In this document: positions 34,533 through 44,088 of the stretch, piece by piece
Position numbering within the stretch: the stretch's first letter is position 1
How the letters are laid out: each line of letters starts with the position of its first letter
Assembly (NCBI GenBank): GCA_947304355.1
Contig: CAMZAX010000012.1
Coordinates: 1-63,180, forward strand
Source: an uncultured Selenomonadales bacterium
Lineage (GTDB): Bacteria > Bacillota > Negativicutes > Selenomonadales > Selenomonadaceae
Direction: 5' to 3'
Length of the DNA stretch: 63,180 nt
The notes under the pieces: generated by a model
Told to the model about the DNA's origin: nothing
Database searches by the model: none
What the model saw: only the letters and a program-made list of their open reading frames with translations
Position numbers and translations under genes: made by a program

Positions 34533-36206
34533 TTGAGAAATGACCAACGAGGCGACAACAAACTGAAAATTATTCCGCTGGGCGGGTTGGGCGAGATCGG
34601 CAAGAATATGACCATAATCCGCTACGGCGACGAAATGATTATGATTGACGCGGGGCTGATGTTCCCCGAAAACGACATGCTCGGCATAGACTTGGTTATC
34701 CCCGACATTTCCTACGTCATGGAAAACAAAACGTGCTTGAAAGCGATAATCCTGACGCACGGGCACGAAGACCATATCGGCGCGTTGCCGTACATTTTGA
34801 AAAATCTTTCGGTTCCCGTCTACGGCACGAAACTCACGCTCGGCATTTTGACGGGGCGGCTTAAAGAAGACGGCGTCGAGTGCAAAAATCTGCGCGCAGT
34901 CTCCGGCGGCGAAATCGTAATGATCGGCTGTTTCAGCGTCGGGTTCATTCGCGTGAATCACTCAATTCCCGATTCGGTCGGCTTGTCGATTAAAACGCCC
35001 GTCGGCATGATCGTTCACACGGGCGACTTCAAGCTTGACTACACGCCGATTGACGGCAAGATGACGGACTTCCGCCGCTTCGCCGATTTGGGTGCGCGGG
35101 GCGTCCTGCTTTTAATGGCTGACTCAACCAACGCCGAAAAGGAAGGTCACACGCCAAGCGAAAAGACTGTCGGCGTTGCGTTCAATCGCGAATTCCAGAA
35201 CGCGCCCGGCAGAATTATCGTCGCGACGTTTTCGTCGAACGTGCACAGGATTCAGCAGGCGATTGACACGGCGATTCGCTACCGTCGGCGCGTGGCGATT
35301 CTCGGACGCAGCATGGTAAACGTTGTCAATATTTCGCTGGAGCTGGGCTACATTCACGCGCCCGAAGGCACAATAATCGACATTGAGGACATCAGGAATT
35401 ATCCCGCCAATAAAATCGTAATCATAACGACGGGCAGCCAAGGCGAGCCCATGAGCGCATTGACTCGCATGGCAATGAGCGACCACCGTCAAGTTGACAT
35501 CATCCCCGGCGACACCGTGATTATCTCCGCCACGCCCATTCCCGGAAATGAAAAACTCGTTGCCAAGACCGTCGACAATCTGTTGCGGTTGGGAGCAAAC
35601 GTCGTGCACCGCCGCGAGGAAGGCATTCACGTTTCGGGGCACGCCGCCCGCGACGAGTTGCGCTTGATTCACAATCTTGTTAAGCCGAAATTTTTCATGC
35701 CCGTGCACGGCGAACTTCATCACCTGTTCGCGCACGCCAAGCTTGCCGAAGAACTGGGCATGAATCGCGAAAACATTATCGTCGGCGAAAACGGCGCGGT
35801 GATTGAACTGACACGCGACAGCGCAAAAATCGCGGGTCACGTCAACGCGGGCGTAATAATGGTCGACGGGCTGGGCGTCGGCGACGTTGGCAACATCGTC
35901 CTGCGCGACCGCCGCCAACTTTCGCAGGACGGAATTCTAATCGTCGTCGTGACAATGAATCGCGCTTCGGGCAGAATTGTTTCGGGGCCGGACATTGTGT
36001 CGCGCGGTTTCGTTTACGTCCGCGAATCCGAACAGCTTATGGACGACGCAAGGAGCCGCGTTTTCCACGTCCTGCGCCGTTGCAGAGAAGATCAAGTTTC
36101 CGATTGGATGACAATCAAGCTGAACATCCGCGACGCGCTTGCGCAATTCCTGTTCGAGCAGACGCGCCGCCGCCCCATGATTTTGCCGATTATCGTTGAA
36201 GTCTGA
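34533..36206 (+). CDS. rnjA: Ribonuclease J
   Basis: The metallo-beta-lactamase motif is HGHEDHIG (residues about 76-83). The beta-CASP blocks include FSSNVHRIQQ and TTGSQGEPMSALTRMA, and HVSGHA-type HVSGHAARDEL is present. Length (557 residues) is that of RNase J, the 5'-3' exonuclease and endonuclease of Firmicute mRNA decay. TTG start behind GGGAGG. The gene is monocistronic and ends in a terminator shared with recO. Confidence 0.95.
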   Translation: MRNDQRGDNKLKIIPLGGLGEIGKNMTIIRYGDEMIMIDAGLMFPENDMLGIDLVIPDISYVMENKTCLKAIILTHGHEDHIGALPYILKNLSVPVYGTKLTLGILTGRLKEDGVECKNLRAVSGGEIVMIGCFSVGFIRVNHSIPDSVGLSIKTPVGMIVHTGDFKLDYTPIDGKMTDFRRFADLGARGVLLLMADSTNAEKEGHTPSEKTVGVAFNREFQNAPGRIIVATFSSNVHRIQQAIDTAIRYRRRVAILGRSMVNVVNISLELGYIHAPEGTIIDIEDIRNYPANKIVIITTGSQGEPMSALTRMAMSDHRQVDIIPGDTVIISATPIPGNEKLVAKTVDNLLRLGANVVHRREEGIHVSGHAARDELRLIHNLVKPKFFMPVHGELHHLFAHAKLAEELGMNRENIIVGENGAVIELTRDSAKIAGHVNAGVIMVDGLGVGDVGNIVLRDRRQLSQDGILIVVVTMNRASGRIVSGPDIVSRGFVYVRESEQLMDDARSRVFHVLRRCREDQVSDWMTIKLNIRDALAQFLFEQTRRRPMILPIIVEV

Positions 36207-36225
36207 ACGCTTACCAAACAAAAAA

Positions 36226-36254
36226 TCCCCGTCAATAGGCGGGGAAATTTTTTT
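36226..36254. terminator. Terminator between rnjA and recO
   Basis: The hairpin TCCCCG / CGGGGA with loop TCAATAGG has a T run on the plus strand and an A run on the other side. It is a shorter relative of the metK and argH terminators. Confidence 0.85.
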
Positions 36255-36260
36255 GCGCCA

Positions 36261-37010
36261 TCAGCCCGTCAAGCCTTCGATTGCGCGAATGAACTGCACC
36301 GACTTCAAGCCGCCGCCCAAAACCGAGTGCACGTATTCCAAGAAAAAATTTTCCGCCGCGTCGAGTTGTCGTGAGTTGAAACTCAAGCGCGTGTCGTCGC
36401 GCCAATCGAAACCGAGCATCGTCTCAAACGTTCGGCGCAAGGCGGTAGGGTACGGGCGACAGTCCTGCGCGGCGTCGATACAGTTCATGCAAACCGCGCC
36501 GCCGTCAAGCAAACTTATCGCGGCGTCGCCGTCAAGCTCCGCGCCGCAATGAACACACCGACTGAAATTCAACTGCACGCCGCTTGTCTCCATGAATTGG
36601 CAAGCTCCGATAAGCGCGGCGATTTTCGGGTTGCGCTTGCCAAGCACGGGCAGAGCCTTCGTCAGCAAGTCAAAAGTCTCGCGCTCCGATTGTCGCGGCA
36701 ACGTCATGCGGTTGACGATTTCAAACAGCAGCGACGCGTAGGCAAGTCGCTCCAAGTCGTTCGTCAGCGCGTCGTAGAAATGAATTATGTCCGCCTCGCG
36801 AATCGTGTCGACCTTCGCGCCGCGCGTCAGCTCTGCCGATATGTGATTGAACATTTGCAACGCGCCCGATAACGGACTGCGTGTCCGTCGACAGCCGTAA
36901 GCGTTCGCCTCGACCTTGCCATATTCGCGCGTAAAGAGCGTGACGACCCGATTGGCGTCGCCGAAATCGTCGGTCTTCAACACAACCGCTTCAACCGTTA
37001 AAGTCTCCAT
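36261..37010 (-). CDS. recO: DNA repair protein RecO
   Basis: The N-terminal OB-fold starts EAVVLKTDDFGDANRVVTLFT. The C-terminal helical domain carries the zinc finger CVHCGAEL...CMNCID. The 249-residue length is normal. RecO helps load RecA on SSB-covered DNA. Its ATG overlaps the stop of the DUF502 gene by 1 nt; it is the last gene of a four-gene minus-strand run. Confidence 0.93.
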   Translation of the reverse strand: METLTVEAVVLKTDDFGDANRVVTLFTREYGKVEANAYGCRRTRSPLSGALQMFNHISAELTRGAKVDTIREADIIHFYDALTNDLERLAYASLLFEIVNRMTLPRQSERETFDLLTKALPVLGKRNPKIAALIGACQFMETSGVQLNFSRCVHCGAELDGDAAISLLDGGAVCMNCIDAAQDCRPYPTALRRTFETMLGFDWRDDTRLSFNSRQLDAAENFFLEYVHSVLGGGLKSVQFIRAIEGLTG

Positions 37011-37645
37011 TACTTAACCGTATCCTTAATGTCTTGCAAGCCCTTCGACGCGAGCCCGGCAGTTGAAATTGTTCCCGCCGTCAAGATGAATTGGAACGCG
37101 TCGGGCGGTGCCATGTTCAGATAAATGATGTCTTCCTTTTTCGTGAACAAATTCATGCCCGCCGTCATGTTCATGCTCCAAGGCACGTAGACGCAAACGT
37201 AATCGTCGCCGAGCTTTTCGCGGACAGGTTCGGGCAACGTCAGCAACAGGAAGCCCAAAACGTAGCTGTGCTGATACTTCACGAGCACGACGTTTTTGAA
37301 CGCCGAATCCGATTCAAACAGAGCCTTCGTCACCTGCTTGACCGAGCCGTAAATAAATTTCACGACGGGGATTTTACCGATGAGCGCGTCGAAGAATTCG
37401 ATTATCGCCTTCGACAAAAAATTTCCGCTGAGCACGCCGACAACCCAAATCGCCACGACGACGATAACCAGCCCCATGCCCGGCACGTGCGACGGCAAAA
37501 TTTTCGACATCATGCGCTCCGTCAAGTCGAACAGCCACACCAACACGGCGACGGTTATCGCGGGCGGCACGATTACCAAAAGCCCGCGCAGGAACGAGCT
37601 TGAGATTTGCTCCTTGAAAGATTTCGAGTTGTTGTCGTCTTCCAT
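37010..37645 (-). CDS. DUF502 membrane protein
   Basis: The 211-residue protein has two transmembrane helices (about 18-40 and 53-78, with PGMGLVIVVVAIWVVGVLSG) and the DUF502 hallmark IPVVKFIYGSVKQVTKAL followed by a soluble domain containing VPWSMNMTAG. The family is widespread with no assigned role. It is translationally coupled to recO. Confidence 0.88.
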   Translation of the reverse strand: MEDDNNSKSFKEQISSSFLRGLLVIVPPAITVAVLVWLFDLTERMMSKILPSHVPGMGLVIVVVAIWVVGVLSGNFLSKAIIEFFDALIGKIPVVKFIYGSVKQVTKALFESDSAFKNVVLVKYQHSYVLGFLLLTLPEPVREKLGDDYVCVYVPWSMNMTAGMNLFTKKEDIIYLNMAPPDAFQFILTAGTISTAGLASKGLQDIKDTVK

Positions 37646-37646
37646 G

Positions 37647-38933
37647 TTACTTGCGCTCCAAAATCAATTCAATCGCGTTAAGCACGTCGTCAACGTCTTG
37701 AGCGGTGATAACGAGCGGCGGCTGGAAAGCCAACACGTTGCGCCCGACGCCGTTCTTGCCGACGATAAAGCCGCGATTCTTCAGCTCCTCAAGCAGCGCG
37801 TCGAGTTCCTTGAAGGCGGGCGATTTGTCCGCGTGCACGAATTCCGCGCCGACCATCAAACCGATACCGCGCACGTCGCCGATTATCGGGAATTTTTTTT
37901 GCAAAGCCCGCAAGCCGTTCATAAGCTGTTCGCCGCGAGCCTGGGCGTTGTCCATGAGATTTTTTTCGGCAATGTAGTCGAGCACGGCAAGCCCCGCCGT
38001 CGAGGAAACGGGATTGCCGCCGAGCGTCGACGCGCCGGGACGCGTGTAGGTGTCGGCGATTTTTTTCGTCGAGATGAACGCGCTTATCGGTTGCCCGTTG
38101 CCGAGGGCTTTGGCGACGCTCATGATGTCGGGCGTCACGTCGAAGTTTTCAATCGCGAACATTTTGCCCGTGCGCGCGAAACCCGTCTGCACTTCGTCCG
38201 CGATAAGCAACGCGCCGTATTTGTCGAGAATTTCTTTGACGCGCTTGAAGTAACCTCTGGGCGGCACGACGATACCGGCGTTGCCTTGAATCGGTTCGGC
38301 AATCAGCGCGGCGGGCTTACCCGACGTGGCGGTTTGAATAATCGTTTCGATTCTGTCCGCGCAGGCGAGGTCGCAAGTAGCGGGGTCTTTGCCGAGCGGG
38401 CAACGATAGCAATACGGATTGGGCGCGAAGTTAATGCCGCCGACGGGATTCGGGTCTGTGCGCCACATGCCGATACCCGTCAAGCTCATGGTGAGTTTCG
38501 TGCGCCCGTGCAGTCCGCTTTGCAACGCAATGAACTCCGAACTTTTGGTGTAAATCGACGCGAGCAGCAACGCGCCTTCGTTGGCTTCGGTGCCCGTCGA
38601 GCAGAAGAAACTTTTTTGCAAATCGCCCGGCGCGACGGCGGCAAGGCGTTCGGCAAGATTAACAAAGTTTTCCGTCAAGTAGATGTTGCAGACGTGTTGG
38701 AGCGTGCGAATCTGTTCAATCATGCGTTCGGTTATGTACGGATTGCAATGCCCGCAATTTATGACAGAGACGCCCGCGTAACAGTCAAGATATTTTTTGC
38801 CCGTCGCGTCGAAAAGATATTGCATGTCGCCGCGCACGAATTGCGGCGGGTCGGCGTAGAAGTGTCCGAGGCAGGGCATAATGTATTCGCGTTTCTTGTC
38901 GATAATTTTTTTCGCGCCGATGTATTCTTTCAA
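37647..38933 (-). CDS. Class III aminotransferase (4-aminobutyrate/AGXT2-like)
   Basis: The fold-type I PLP enzyme has FCSTGTEANEGALLLA, ALIAEPIQGNAG, LIADEVQTGFARTG and the Schiff-base Lys in SVAKALGNGQP. The closest named groups are 4-aminobutyrate and alanine-glyoxylate (AGXT2) aminotransferases. The insertion CYRCPLGKDPATCDLAC has four Cys and is seen in a subgroup. The amino donor is not predictable. TTG start behind AAGGAG; it ends 2 nt before the DUF502 gene. Confidence 0.87.
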   Translation of the reverse strand: MKEYIGAKKIIDKKREYIMPCLGHFYADPPQFVRGDMQYLFDATGKKYLDCYAGVSVINCGHCNPYITERMIEQIRTLQHVCNIYLTENFVNLAERLAAVAPGDLQKSFFCSTGTEANEGALLLASIYTKSSEFIALQSGLHGRTKLTMSLTGIGMWRTDPNPVGGINFAPNPYCYRCPLGKDPATCDLACADRIETIIQTATSGKPAALIAEPIQGNAGIVVPPRGYFKRVKEILDKYGALLIADEVQTGFARTGKMFAIENFDVTPDIMSVAKALGNGQPISAFISTKKIADTYTRPGASTLGGNPVSSTAGLAVLDYIAEKNLMDNAQARGEQLMNGLRALQKKFPIIGDVRGIGLMVGAEFVHADKSPAFKELDALLEELKNRGFIVGKNGVGRNVLAFQPPLVITAQDVDDVLNAIELILERK

Positions 38934-38947
38934 GTCAATCGCTCTCC

Positions 38948-39787
38948 TTAAAGTGTTATCACGTGCGGAACAACGTCGGGGTCGTGATTCGCCAACGACT
39001 CAACGCAATTTTCCTGCAAGCTCATTTCGCGAATCCACAGCAACGATTTAAGTGCCAGTTCTTCGTCAAGGGCAGTGCCGGGCGGAATCAAGTCCTGCCA
39101 AGATTTTTTCGCGTAGCCGCCGTCAGAAAACAGCAAGACGAATTTGCCGCCGCTATTAAGCTTCACCGCCGTCAAGCCGCTTGTGTGTCCGGGGATGTTC
39201 ACGAGTTCGACAGAGCCGTCGCCGAGCAAATCGAGACTTTTGCCGACGGAGCCGACGCCCGTGTCGTTGAAGTCGAACGTTTCGAGCTTGACGCCGTCCC
39301 ACATGCTTGAGACGTAGCGAATCGGATATTTTTTCGTATCGTCGAGTTCAGCCGCGCTCACGAGAATTCTTTTGGCGTTCTTGACAGATTTCAAGCCGCT
39401 GGCGTGGTCGGTGTGCAGGTGCGTCATTATCACGAAGTCCAAATCTTCGGGCGCGATGTTCAAGGCGGCGAGTTGTTCGACGAGCGATTCGCCCTTCGGC
39501 ACGAGCCCCTGATTCAAAAGGAAATGACCAAGCCCCATGTGCTTGACTTGCGCGCGCCGATTGTATTCTCCGTCGGGGCTTACGGCGCGGTGCCAACCCG
39601 TGTCGACGAGAATTTTATAATCGCCGTGCTCAATCAGATAAGCCGAGACGGGCAACCAAATTCGATTGCGCCGCCCATAAAGCGACAGCAACGACATTTG
39701 CAACGGATTGGGATTCTTCGCCGCGTCTTTGAACGGCAGCGCGTGCGACACATAAACTTTGCCCGTTTGAAGTACACGGATTCTCAC
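38948..39787 (-). CDS. MBL-fold hydrolase, N-acyl-homoserine-lactonase-like
   Basis: The zinc motif is THLHTDHASG (HxHxDH), followed by LVNIPGHTSG and FSDGGYAKK, giving all ligands of the two-metal site. Layout and length suit the AHL-lactonase-like branch, but many members hydrolyse other esters or lactones. I chose GTG 39787 since GGAAGGA lies 9 nt before it; ATG 39796 touches that site. The open frame can be extended to 39928, but that part is the dispersed palindromic repeat and is unlikely to be coding. Confidence 0.8.
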   Translation of the reverse strand: MRIRVLQTGKVYVSHALPFKDAAKNPNPLQMSLLSLYGRRNRIWLPVSAYLIEHGDYKILVDTGWHRAVSPDGEYNRRAQVKHMGLGHFLLNQGLVPKGESLVEQLAALNIAPEDLDFVIMTHLHTDHASGLKSVKNAKRILVSAAELDDTKKYPIRYVSSMWDGVKLETFDFNDTGVGSVGKSLDLLGDGSVELVNIPGHTSGLTAVKLNSGGKFVLLFSDGGYAKKSWQDLIPPGTALDEELALKSLLWIREMSLQENCVESLANHDPDVVPHVITL

Positions 39788-39886
39788 AAGCGTCATTCCT
39801 TCCCGAAAAATTTTTTCAAGCTTAACACGTCGCGAATCGGTTGGCAAGTTGCGCGGACGGCAGAAATTTATCGGCGGCGGGCAGGA

Positions 39887-39916
39887 GCAACGTGACGTTG
39901 CATCCTGTTGACGCGT
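39887..39916 (+). repeat. Dispersed palindromic repeat, copy 3
   Basis: The 30 nt are identical to the reverse complement of 7186-7215. It begins with the palindrome GCAACGT-G-ACGTTGC and lies between the lactonase gene and fumA without a T run. Confidence 0.8.
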
Positions 39917-40056
39917 CAAAGTCTTCAATAACCGTAAGCGACACCCGCGCAGATTTTTATCGGCAGTTGCAGGATTTTTATTCGACGCGGCAAATAACCA
40001 ACACGATTAACGAAAAAATTTTTGAGCCGTAAATTATATTTCAGGAGGGATTAACT

Positions 40057-40899
40057 TTGAGAGAGCTGGACGTTAAACTCATCACCGAGAACGTCGCGGA
40101 GATGTGCAAGGAGGCGGCGTATTATCTGCCGGACGATGTCTATCGTGCGCTCAAGCGCGGCCGCGAAACCGAAAAGTCGCCCGTCGGTCAAATCGTCCTC
40201 GACCAAATCATCAAGAACGCTGAAATCGCCAAGGCGGAGGATCGTCCTTACTGCCAAGACACCGGCATGACGATTGTCTTTTTGGAAGTCGGGCAGGACT
40301 TGCACATTGTCGGCGGCGACCTGGAAGCGGCGGTCAACGCGGGCATTGCCAAGGGCTACACCGAAGGCTACCTGCGCAAATCCGTAGTCGGCGAGCCGCT
40401 GTTCAATCGCGTCAACACCAAGAACAACACGCCGGGCGTCATCTACACGAAAATCGTCCCCGGCGACAAGTTGAGCATCACTGTCGCGCCCAAGGGCTTC
40501 GGCTCCGAAAACAAGTCGGGAATCAAAATGCTGGTGCCCGCTGACGGCGTGCGCGGCGTCAAGAAAGCCGTCATGGAAATCATCCTGCACGCAAGCATGA
40601 ATCCTTGCCCGCCAATGGTCGTCGGCGTCGGTATCGGCGGCACGATGGACAGAGCGGCTTTGCTGTCGAAAAAGGCTTTGACGCGTTCAATCGACGAACG
40701 CAACCCCATGCCCGAATACGCCAAGCTTGAACAGGAACTGCTTGACATGATTAATTCGACGGGTATCGGTCCGCAGCTCGGCGGCACGACTTCCGCTTTG
40801 GCAGTCAATATCGAATGGGCACCCACGCACATTGCCGGCTTGCCCGTTGCCGTTACGATTTGCTGTCACGCAATGCGCCACGCTCACCGCGTGCTTTAA
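40057..40899 (+). CDS. fumA: Fumarate hydratase class I, alpha subunit
   Basis: It shows the family marks RPYCQDTGMTIVF, APKGFGSENKSG, NPCPPMVVGVGIGG and LGGTTSALAV; three Cys (in YCQDTG, NPCP and ICCHAMRH) would hold the 4Fe-4S cluster. This is the two-subunit oxygen-sensitive fumarase typical of anaerobes. TTG start behind AGGAGGG. It makes fumarate from malate for the reductase encoded just downstream. A heptad repeat separates it from fumB. Confidence 0.95.
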   Translation: MRELDVKLITENVAEMCKEAAYYLPDDVYRALKRGRETEKSPVGQIVLDQIIKNAEIAKAEDRPYCQDTGMTIVFLEVGQDLHIVGGDLEAAVNAGIAKGYTEGYLRKSVVGEPLFNRVNTKNNTPGVIYTKIVPGDKLSITVAPKGFGSENKSGIKMLVPADGVRGVKKAVMEIILHASMNPCPPMVVGVGIGGTMDRAALLSKKALTRSIDERNPMPEYAKLEQELLDMINSTGIGPQLGGTTSALAVNIEWAPTHIAGLPVAVTICCHAMRHAHRVL

Positions 40900-40911
40900 A
40901 ATCAAACAATC

Positions 40912-40946
40912 ATTACGCATTGCGCATTACGCATTTCGCATTGATT
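40912..40946 (+). repeat. Heptad repeat (ATTACGC family) between fumA and fumB
   Basis: Five 7-nt units (ATTACGC, ATTGCGC and variants) are the reverse-complement family of the argG leader repeat. It ends just before GAAAGGAG, the fumB ribosome site. Confidence 0.85.
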
Positions 40947-40965
40947 GAAAGGAGAGTTTGACAGA

Positions 40966-41538
40966 ATGGCTGAAACTATCAGAATTACGACGCCGTTCAC
41001 CGAGGAAATGTCGCGCAAGCTCAAAGCCGGCGACAGCGTCCTCATCACCGGCACGATTATCAGCGCACGCGACGCCGCTCATAAAGTCATGACGGAGGCT
41101 CTGGCTCGCGGCGAAAAATTGCCCGTCGACTGGACAAATCAAATCGTCTACTACCTGGGACCCACTCCCGCCAAGCCCGGCGATCCGATTGGTTCATGCG
41201 GCCCGACGACTTCGGGCAGAATGGACGCCTATACGCCCACCATGCTTGACCAAGGCATCAAGGGCATGGTCGGCAAAGGCTCGCGCACTCCTGAAGTCGT
41301 CGAATCCATGAAGAAAAACGGTGCGACTTACTTCGCGGCTGTCGGCGGCGCGGCGGCTCTAATCGCCAAGTCCGTCAAGAAATACACCGTCCTTGCTTAT
41401 CCCGAACTCGGTCCGGAGGCTGTGGCGGCTCTTGAAGTCGTCGACTTCCCCGCGATTGTCGTTATCGACTGCGAAGGCAACAACTTCTACGAAATCGGAC
41501 AAAAGGATTATCGCCACTTCGACATAAATCAAATCTAG
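40966..41538 (+). CDS. fumB: Fumarate hydratase class I, beta subunit
   Basis: The C-terminal domain protein of two-subunit fumarase has LITGTIISARDAAHK, GPTTSGRMDAYTP and GKGSRTPEVVE. I chose ATG 40966 behind AAAGGAGAG; the longer frame begins inside the repeat. It pairs with FumA. The TAG stop is the first triplet of the following heptad array. Confidence 0.95.
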   Translation: MAETIRITTPFTEEMSRKLKAGDSVLITGTIISARDAAHKVMTEALARGEKLPVDWTNQIVYYLGPTPAKPGDPIGSCGPTTSGRMDAYTPTMLDQGIKGMVGKGSRTPEVVESMKKNGATYFAAVGGAAALIAKSVKKYTVLAYPELGPEAVAALEVVDFPAIVVIDCEGNNFYEIGQKDYRHFDINQI

Positions 41539-41603
41539 GGAGAAGGGGAAAGGGACAAGGGACAAAAAAAAATTGTCCCTTATCCCGTGTCCCTTGTCCC
41601 TTC
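41537..41603 (+). repeat. Heptad repeat hairpin (AGGGACA / TGTCCCT) between fumB and sdhC
   Basis: A left arm of AGGGAGA, AGGGGAA, AGGGACA units and a right arm of TATCCCG, TGTCCCT units are separated by an A-rich loop. It forms a long hairpin in the fumB-sdhC intergenic mRNA. Confidence 0.88.
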
Positions 41604-41621
41604 AACAACAAGGAGGTCACA

Positions 41622-42245
41622 ATGATTCACACGACTTTTTATCTGCGGCGACTGCACTCGCTGTGCGGCTTGCTCGTCTTGGGCATGGTGCTGTTTGAAC
41701 ACATCTTCACCAACTCAATGGCGATATTCGGTCCGCAAGGATTGAACACCGCGCTCGAAATGATGGAGCTTATCCCGAAGCCGATTTTCATGGGTCTGGA
41801 AATCGGCGGCATTGCTGTCCCGCTGTTATTCCACGGCATTTATGGTATCTACATTGCCCTGCAGGCAAAGAACAACCCCGGCAATTACGGCTACATTCGC
41901 AACAAAAATTTCGCGCTTCAGCGTTGGACGGCGTGGTTCCTCGTGGTGTTTTTGATTTGGCACGTCGGCTATCTGCGTTTCTACGTCAAGGGCGTCACGG
42001 GCACTCCGATTTCATTTGAACTGTTGCAAAACTTCTTCCAAAACCCCGTCGTCGTCGTGCTTTATATCCTCGGCATGTGGGCGGCGATTTTCCATTTCTG
42101 CAACGGCATTACGACTTTCTGCATGACGTGGGGCATCACCAAGGGGCCGCGCGCGCAAAACGTCATCAGCATTATCAGCATGTGTCTCTGCGCGGCGTTG
42201 TGCCTTATCACGCTCGTTTTCATGGGCAGCTACTTTGTCTACTAA
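41622..42245 (+). CDS. sdhC: Succinate dehydrogenase/fumarate reductase cytochrome b558
   Basis: The 207-residue protein has five transmembrane helices and His residues in helices I, II, IV and V (RLHSLCG, FEHIF, FHGIYG, WHVGYLRF, FHFCNG), as in the di-haem cytochrome b of Bacillus/Wolinella-type enzymes. It anchors SdhA/SdhB and passes electrons to or from menaquinone. AAGGAGG precedes the ATG. Confidence 0.93.
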   Translation: MIHTTFYLRRLHSLCGLLVLGMVLFEHIFTNSMAIFGPQGLNTALEMMELIPKPIFMGLEIGGIAVPLLFHGIYGIYIALQAKNNPGNYGYIRNKNFALQRWTAWFLVVFLIWHVGYLRFYVKGVTGTPISFELLQNFFQNPVVVVLYILGMWAAIFHFCNGITTFCMTWGITKGPRAQNVISIISMCLCAALCLITLVFMGSYFVY

Positions 42246-42263
42246 GAATCGGGAGATTTGATT

Positions 42264-44075
42264 ATGGCTAAAGATCTTAAGAAACGGACAATCATAATCG
42301 TGGGCGGCGGCATATCGGGCTTGCTTGCTACGATTAAGGTTTGCGAAATGGGCGGCGAGGTCTTGCTGTTCAGCTACTGCCCCGTCAAACGTTCGCACAG
42401 CCTTTGCGCCCAAGGCGGCATGAACGCTTGCATGGACACCAAGGGCGAACACGACAGCATTTACGAACACTTCGACGACACGGTTTACGGCGGCGACTTC
42501 CTTGCCGACCAAATCGCTGTCAAAGGCATGGTTGAGGCGGCTCCGAAGCTCATCAAGATGCTCGACCGCATGGGCGTCACGTTCACGCGCACGCCCGAAG
42601 GCAATCTCGACTTGCGCAACTTCGGCGGACAGAAAAATAAACGCACGTGCTTTTCCGGCTCCACGACGGGTCAGCAAATCCTTTATGCGCTCGACGAACA
42701 GGTTCGCCGCTGGGAAGTCAAAGGTTCCGTCAAAAAATACGAATTCTGGGAATTCGTCAAGATTATCAAGAATCGCGAAGGCATTTGTCGCGGTATCGTC
42801 GCGCAGAGCATGAACACCATGGAAGTTAAATCCTTCCGTGGCGACACGGTTATCCTTGCGACGGGCGGTCCCGGTCAAGTGTTCGGGCGTTGCACGGCGT
42901 CGACAATCTGCAACGGCTCGGCAGTCAGCGCAGTCTATCAGCAGGGCGCGGAAATTGCAAACCCCGAATTCATTCAGATTCACCCGACGGCAATCCCCGG
43001 CTCCGACAAGAACCGCTTGATGTCAGAGGCGTGTCGCGGCGAAGGCGGACGCGTTTGGGTTTACAAGGACGGCAAGCCCTGGTACTTCCTTGAGGAAATG
43101 TATCCGGCTTACGGCAATCTCGTCCCGCGTGACGTGGCAAGCCGCGCCATTTACAAAGTCTGCGTGCACATGGGCTTGGGCATTAACGGCGAAAACCGCG
43201 TTTACCTCGACTTGTCGCACATTGACGGCGATTATCTCTTGCGCAAGCTCGGCGGCATTTTGGAAATGTATTCCGAATTCGTCGGTCAAGACCCGCGCAA
43301 AGTCCCCATGGAAATTTTTCCCAGCGTCCATTACTCGATGGGCGGCATTTGGGTTGACAGGCAACATTTCACGAACATACCCGGCTTGATGGCGTCCGGC
43401 GAATGCGATTACCAATATCACGGCGCGAATCGTCTCGGCGCGAACTCTTTGCTCAGCGCGGCGTATTCGGGCACGGTTTCCGGTCCGGAAGCAATGAAGT
43501 GGGCTCGCAGCGGCAAGAACGGCTCCGAACTCACCGACGACGAAATGGAAGCCGCACGCCGCGAAGTTCAGAACGAATACGAAAAGATTTTGCAAATGAA
43601 CGGCTCTGAAAACGCGCACAAGCTCCATCACGAAATGGGCGACCTCATGTACAAATACGTTGCCATTGAGCGCGACAACAACGGTTTGGACATTTGCCTG
43701 CAAGAGCTGAAAAAATTGCTCAAGCGTTGGGACGACATAGGCGTCACCGACAGAGGCAACGTCGCCAACCAGGAAGCGATGTTCGTCCGTCAGTTGCGCA
43801 ACATGATTCTTTACGCAATGGTCATCACGAAGGGTGCCCGTTGCCGCGACGAATCGCGCGGGGCTCATGCAAAAATCGTCCTCGAAAACGGCAAACAGAA
43901 ACACGACGCAGACGGCGAACTCGTCTTTATGGGACGTGACGACAAAAATTTCATGTTCACGACCATTGTCAACTACGACCCCAAGACCGAAGAGCCGATT
44001 GTCACTTACCGCGAATTCGACCACTCGCTGATTAAGCCGCGCGCCCGCAACTACGCCGTCGCGAAGAAAGAGTAA
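42264..44075 (+). CDS. sdhA: Succinate dehydrogenase/fumarate reductase flavoprotein
   Basis: It has the FAD motif IIVGGGISGLLA, the flavinylation region RSHSLCAQGGMNA (His carries FAD), and HPTAIPG and catalytic Arg context SEACRGEGGRVW. The 603-residue length fits the B-type menaquinone-linked enzyme. With FumAB it likely runs as fumarate reductase in an anaerobe. ATG 42264 follows GGGAG. No covalent-FAD residue is missing. Confidence 0.95.
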   Translation: MAKDLKKRTIIIVGGGISGLLATIKVCEMGGEVLLFSYCPVKRSHSLCAQGGMNACMDTKGEHDSIYEHFDDTVYGGDFLADQIAVKGMVEAAPKLIKMLDRMGVTFTRTPEGNLDLRNFGGQKNKRTCFSGSTTGQQILYALDEQVRRWEVKGSVKKYEFWEFVKIIKNREGICRGIVAQSMNTMEVKSFRGDTVILATGGPGQVFGRCTASTICNGSAVSAVYQQGAEIANPEFIQIHPTAIPGSDKNRLMSEACRGEGGRVWVYKDGKPWYFLEEMYPAYGNLVPRDVASRAIYKVCVHMGLGINGENRVYLDLSHIDGDYLLRKLGGILEMYSEFVGQDPRKVPMEIFPSVHYSMGGIWVDRQHFTNIPGLMASGECDYQYHGANRLGANSLLSAAYSGTVSGPEAMKWARSGKNGSELTDDEMEAARREVQNEYEKILQMNGSENAHKLHHEMGDLMYKYVAIERDNNGLDICLQELKKLLKRWDDIGVTDRGNVANQEAMFVRQLRNMILYAMVITKGARCRDESRGAHAKIVLENGKQKHDADGELVFMGRDDKNFMFTTIVNYDPKTEEPIVTYREFDHSLIKPRARNYAVAKKE

Positions 44076-44088
44076 AGGAGCGTTCGTT

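Noticed and set aside
39797-39928. N-terminal extension of the MBL lactonase to 39928
   Set aside because: The added codons are the dispersed palindromic repeat, found elsewhere in non-coding DNA, and the first good ribosome site is internal.
40035-40040. TATATT as the fumA -10 element
   Set aside because: It almost touches the ribosome site, leaving no leader, and lacks a -35 at proper distance.
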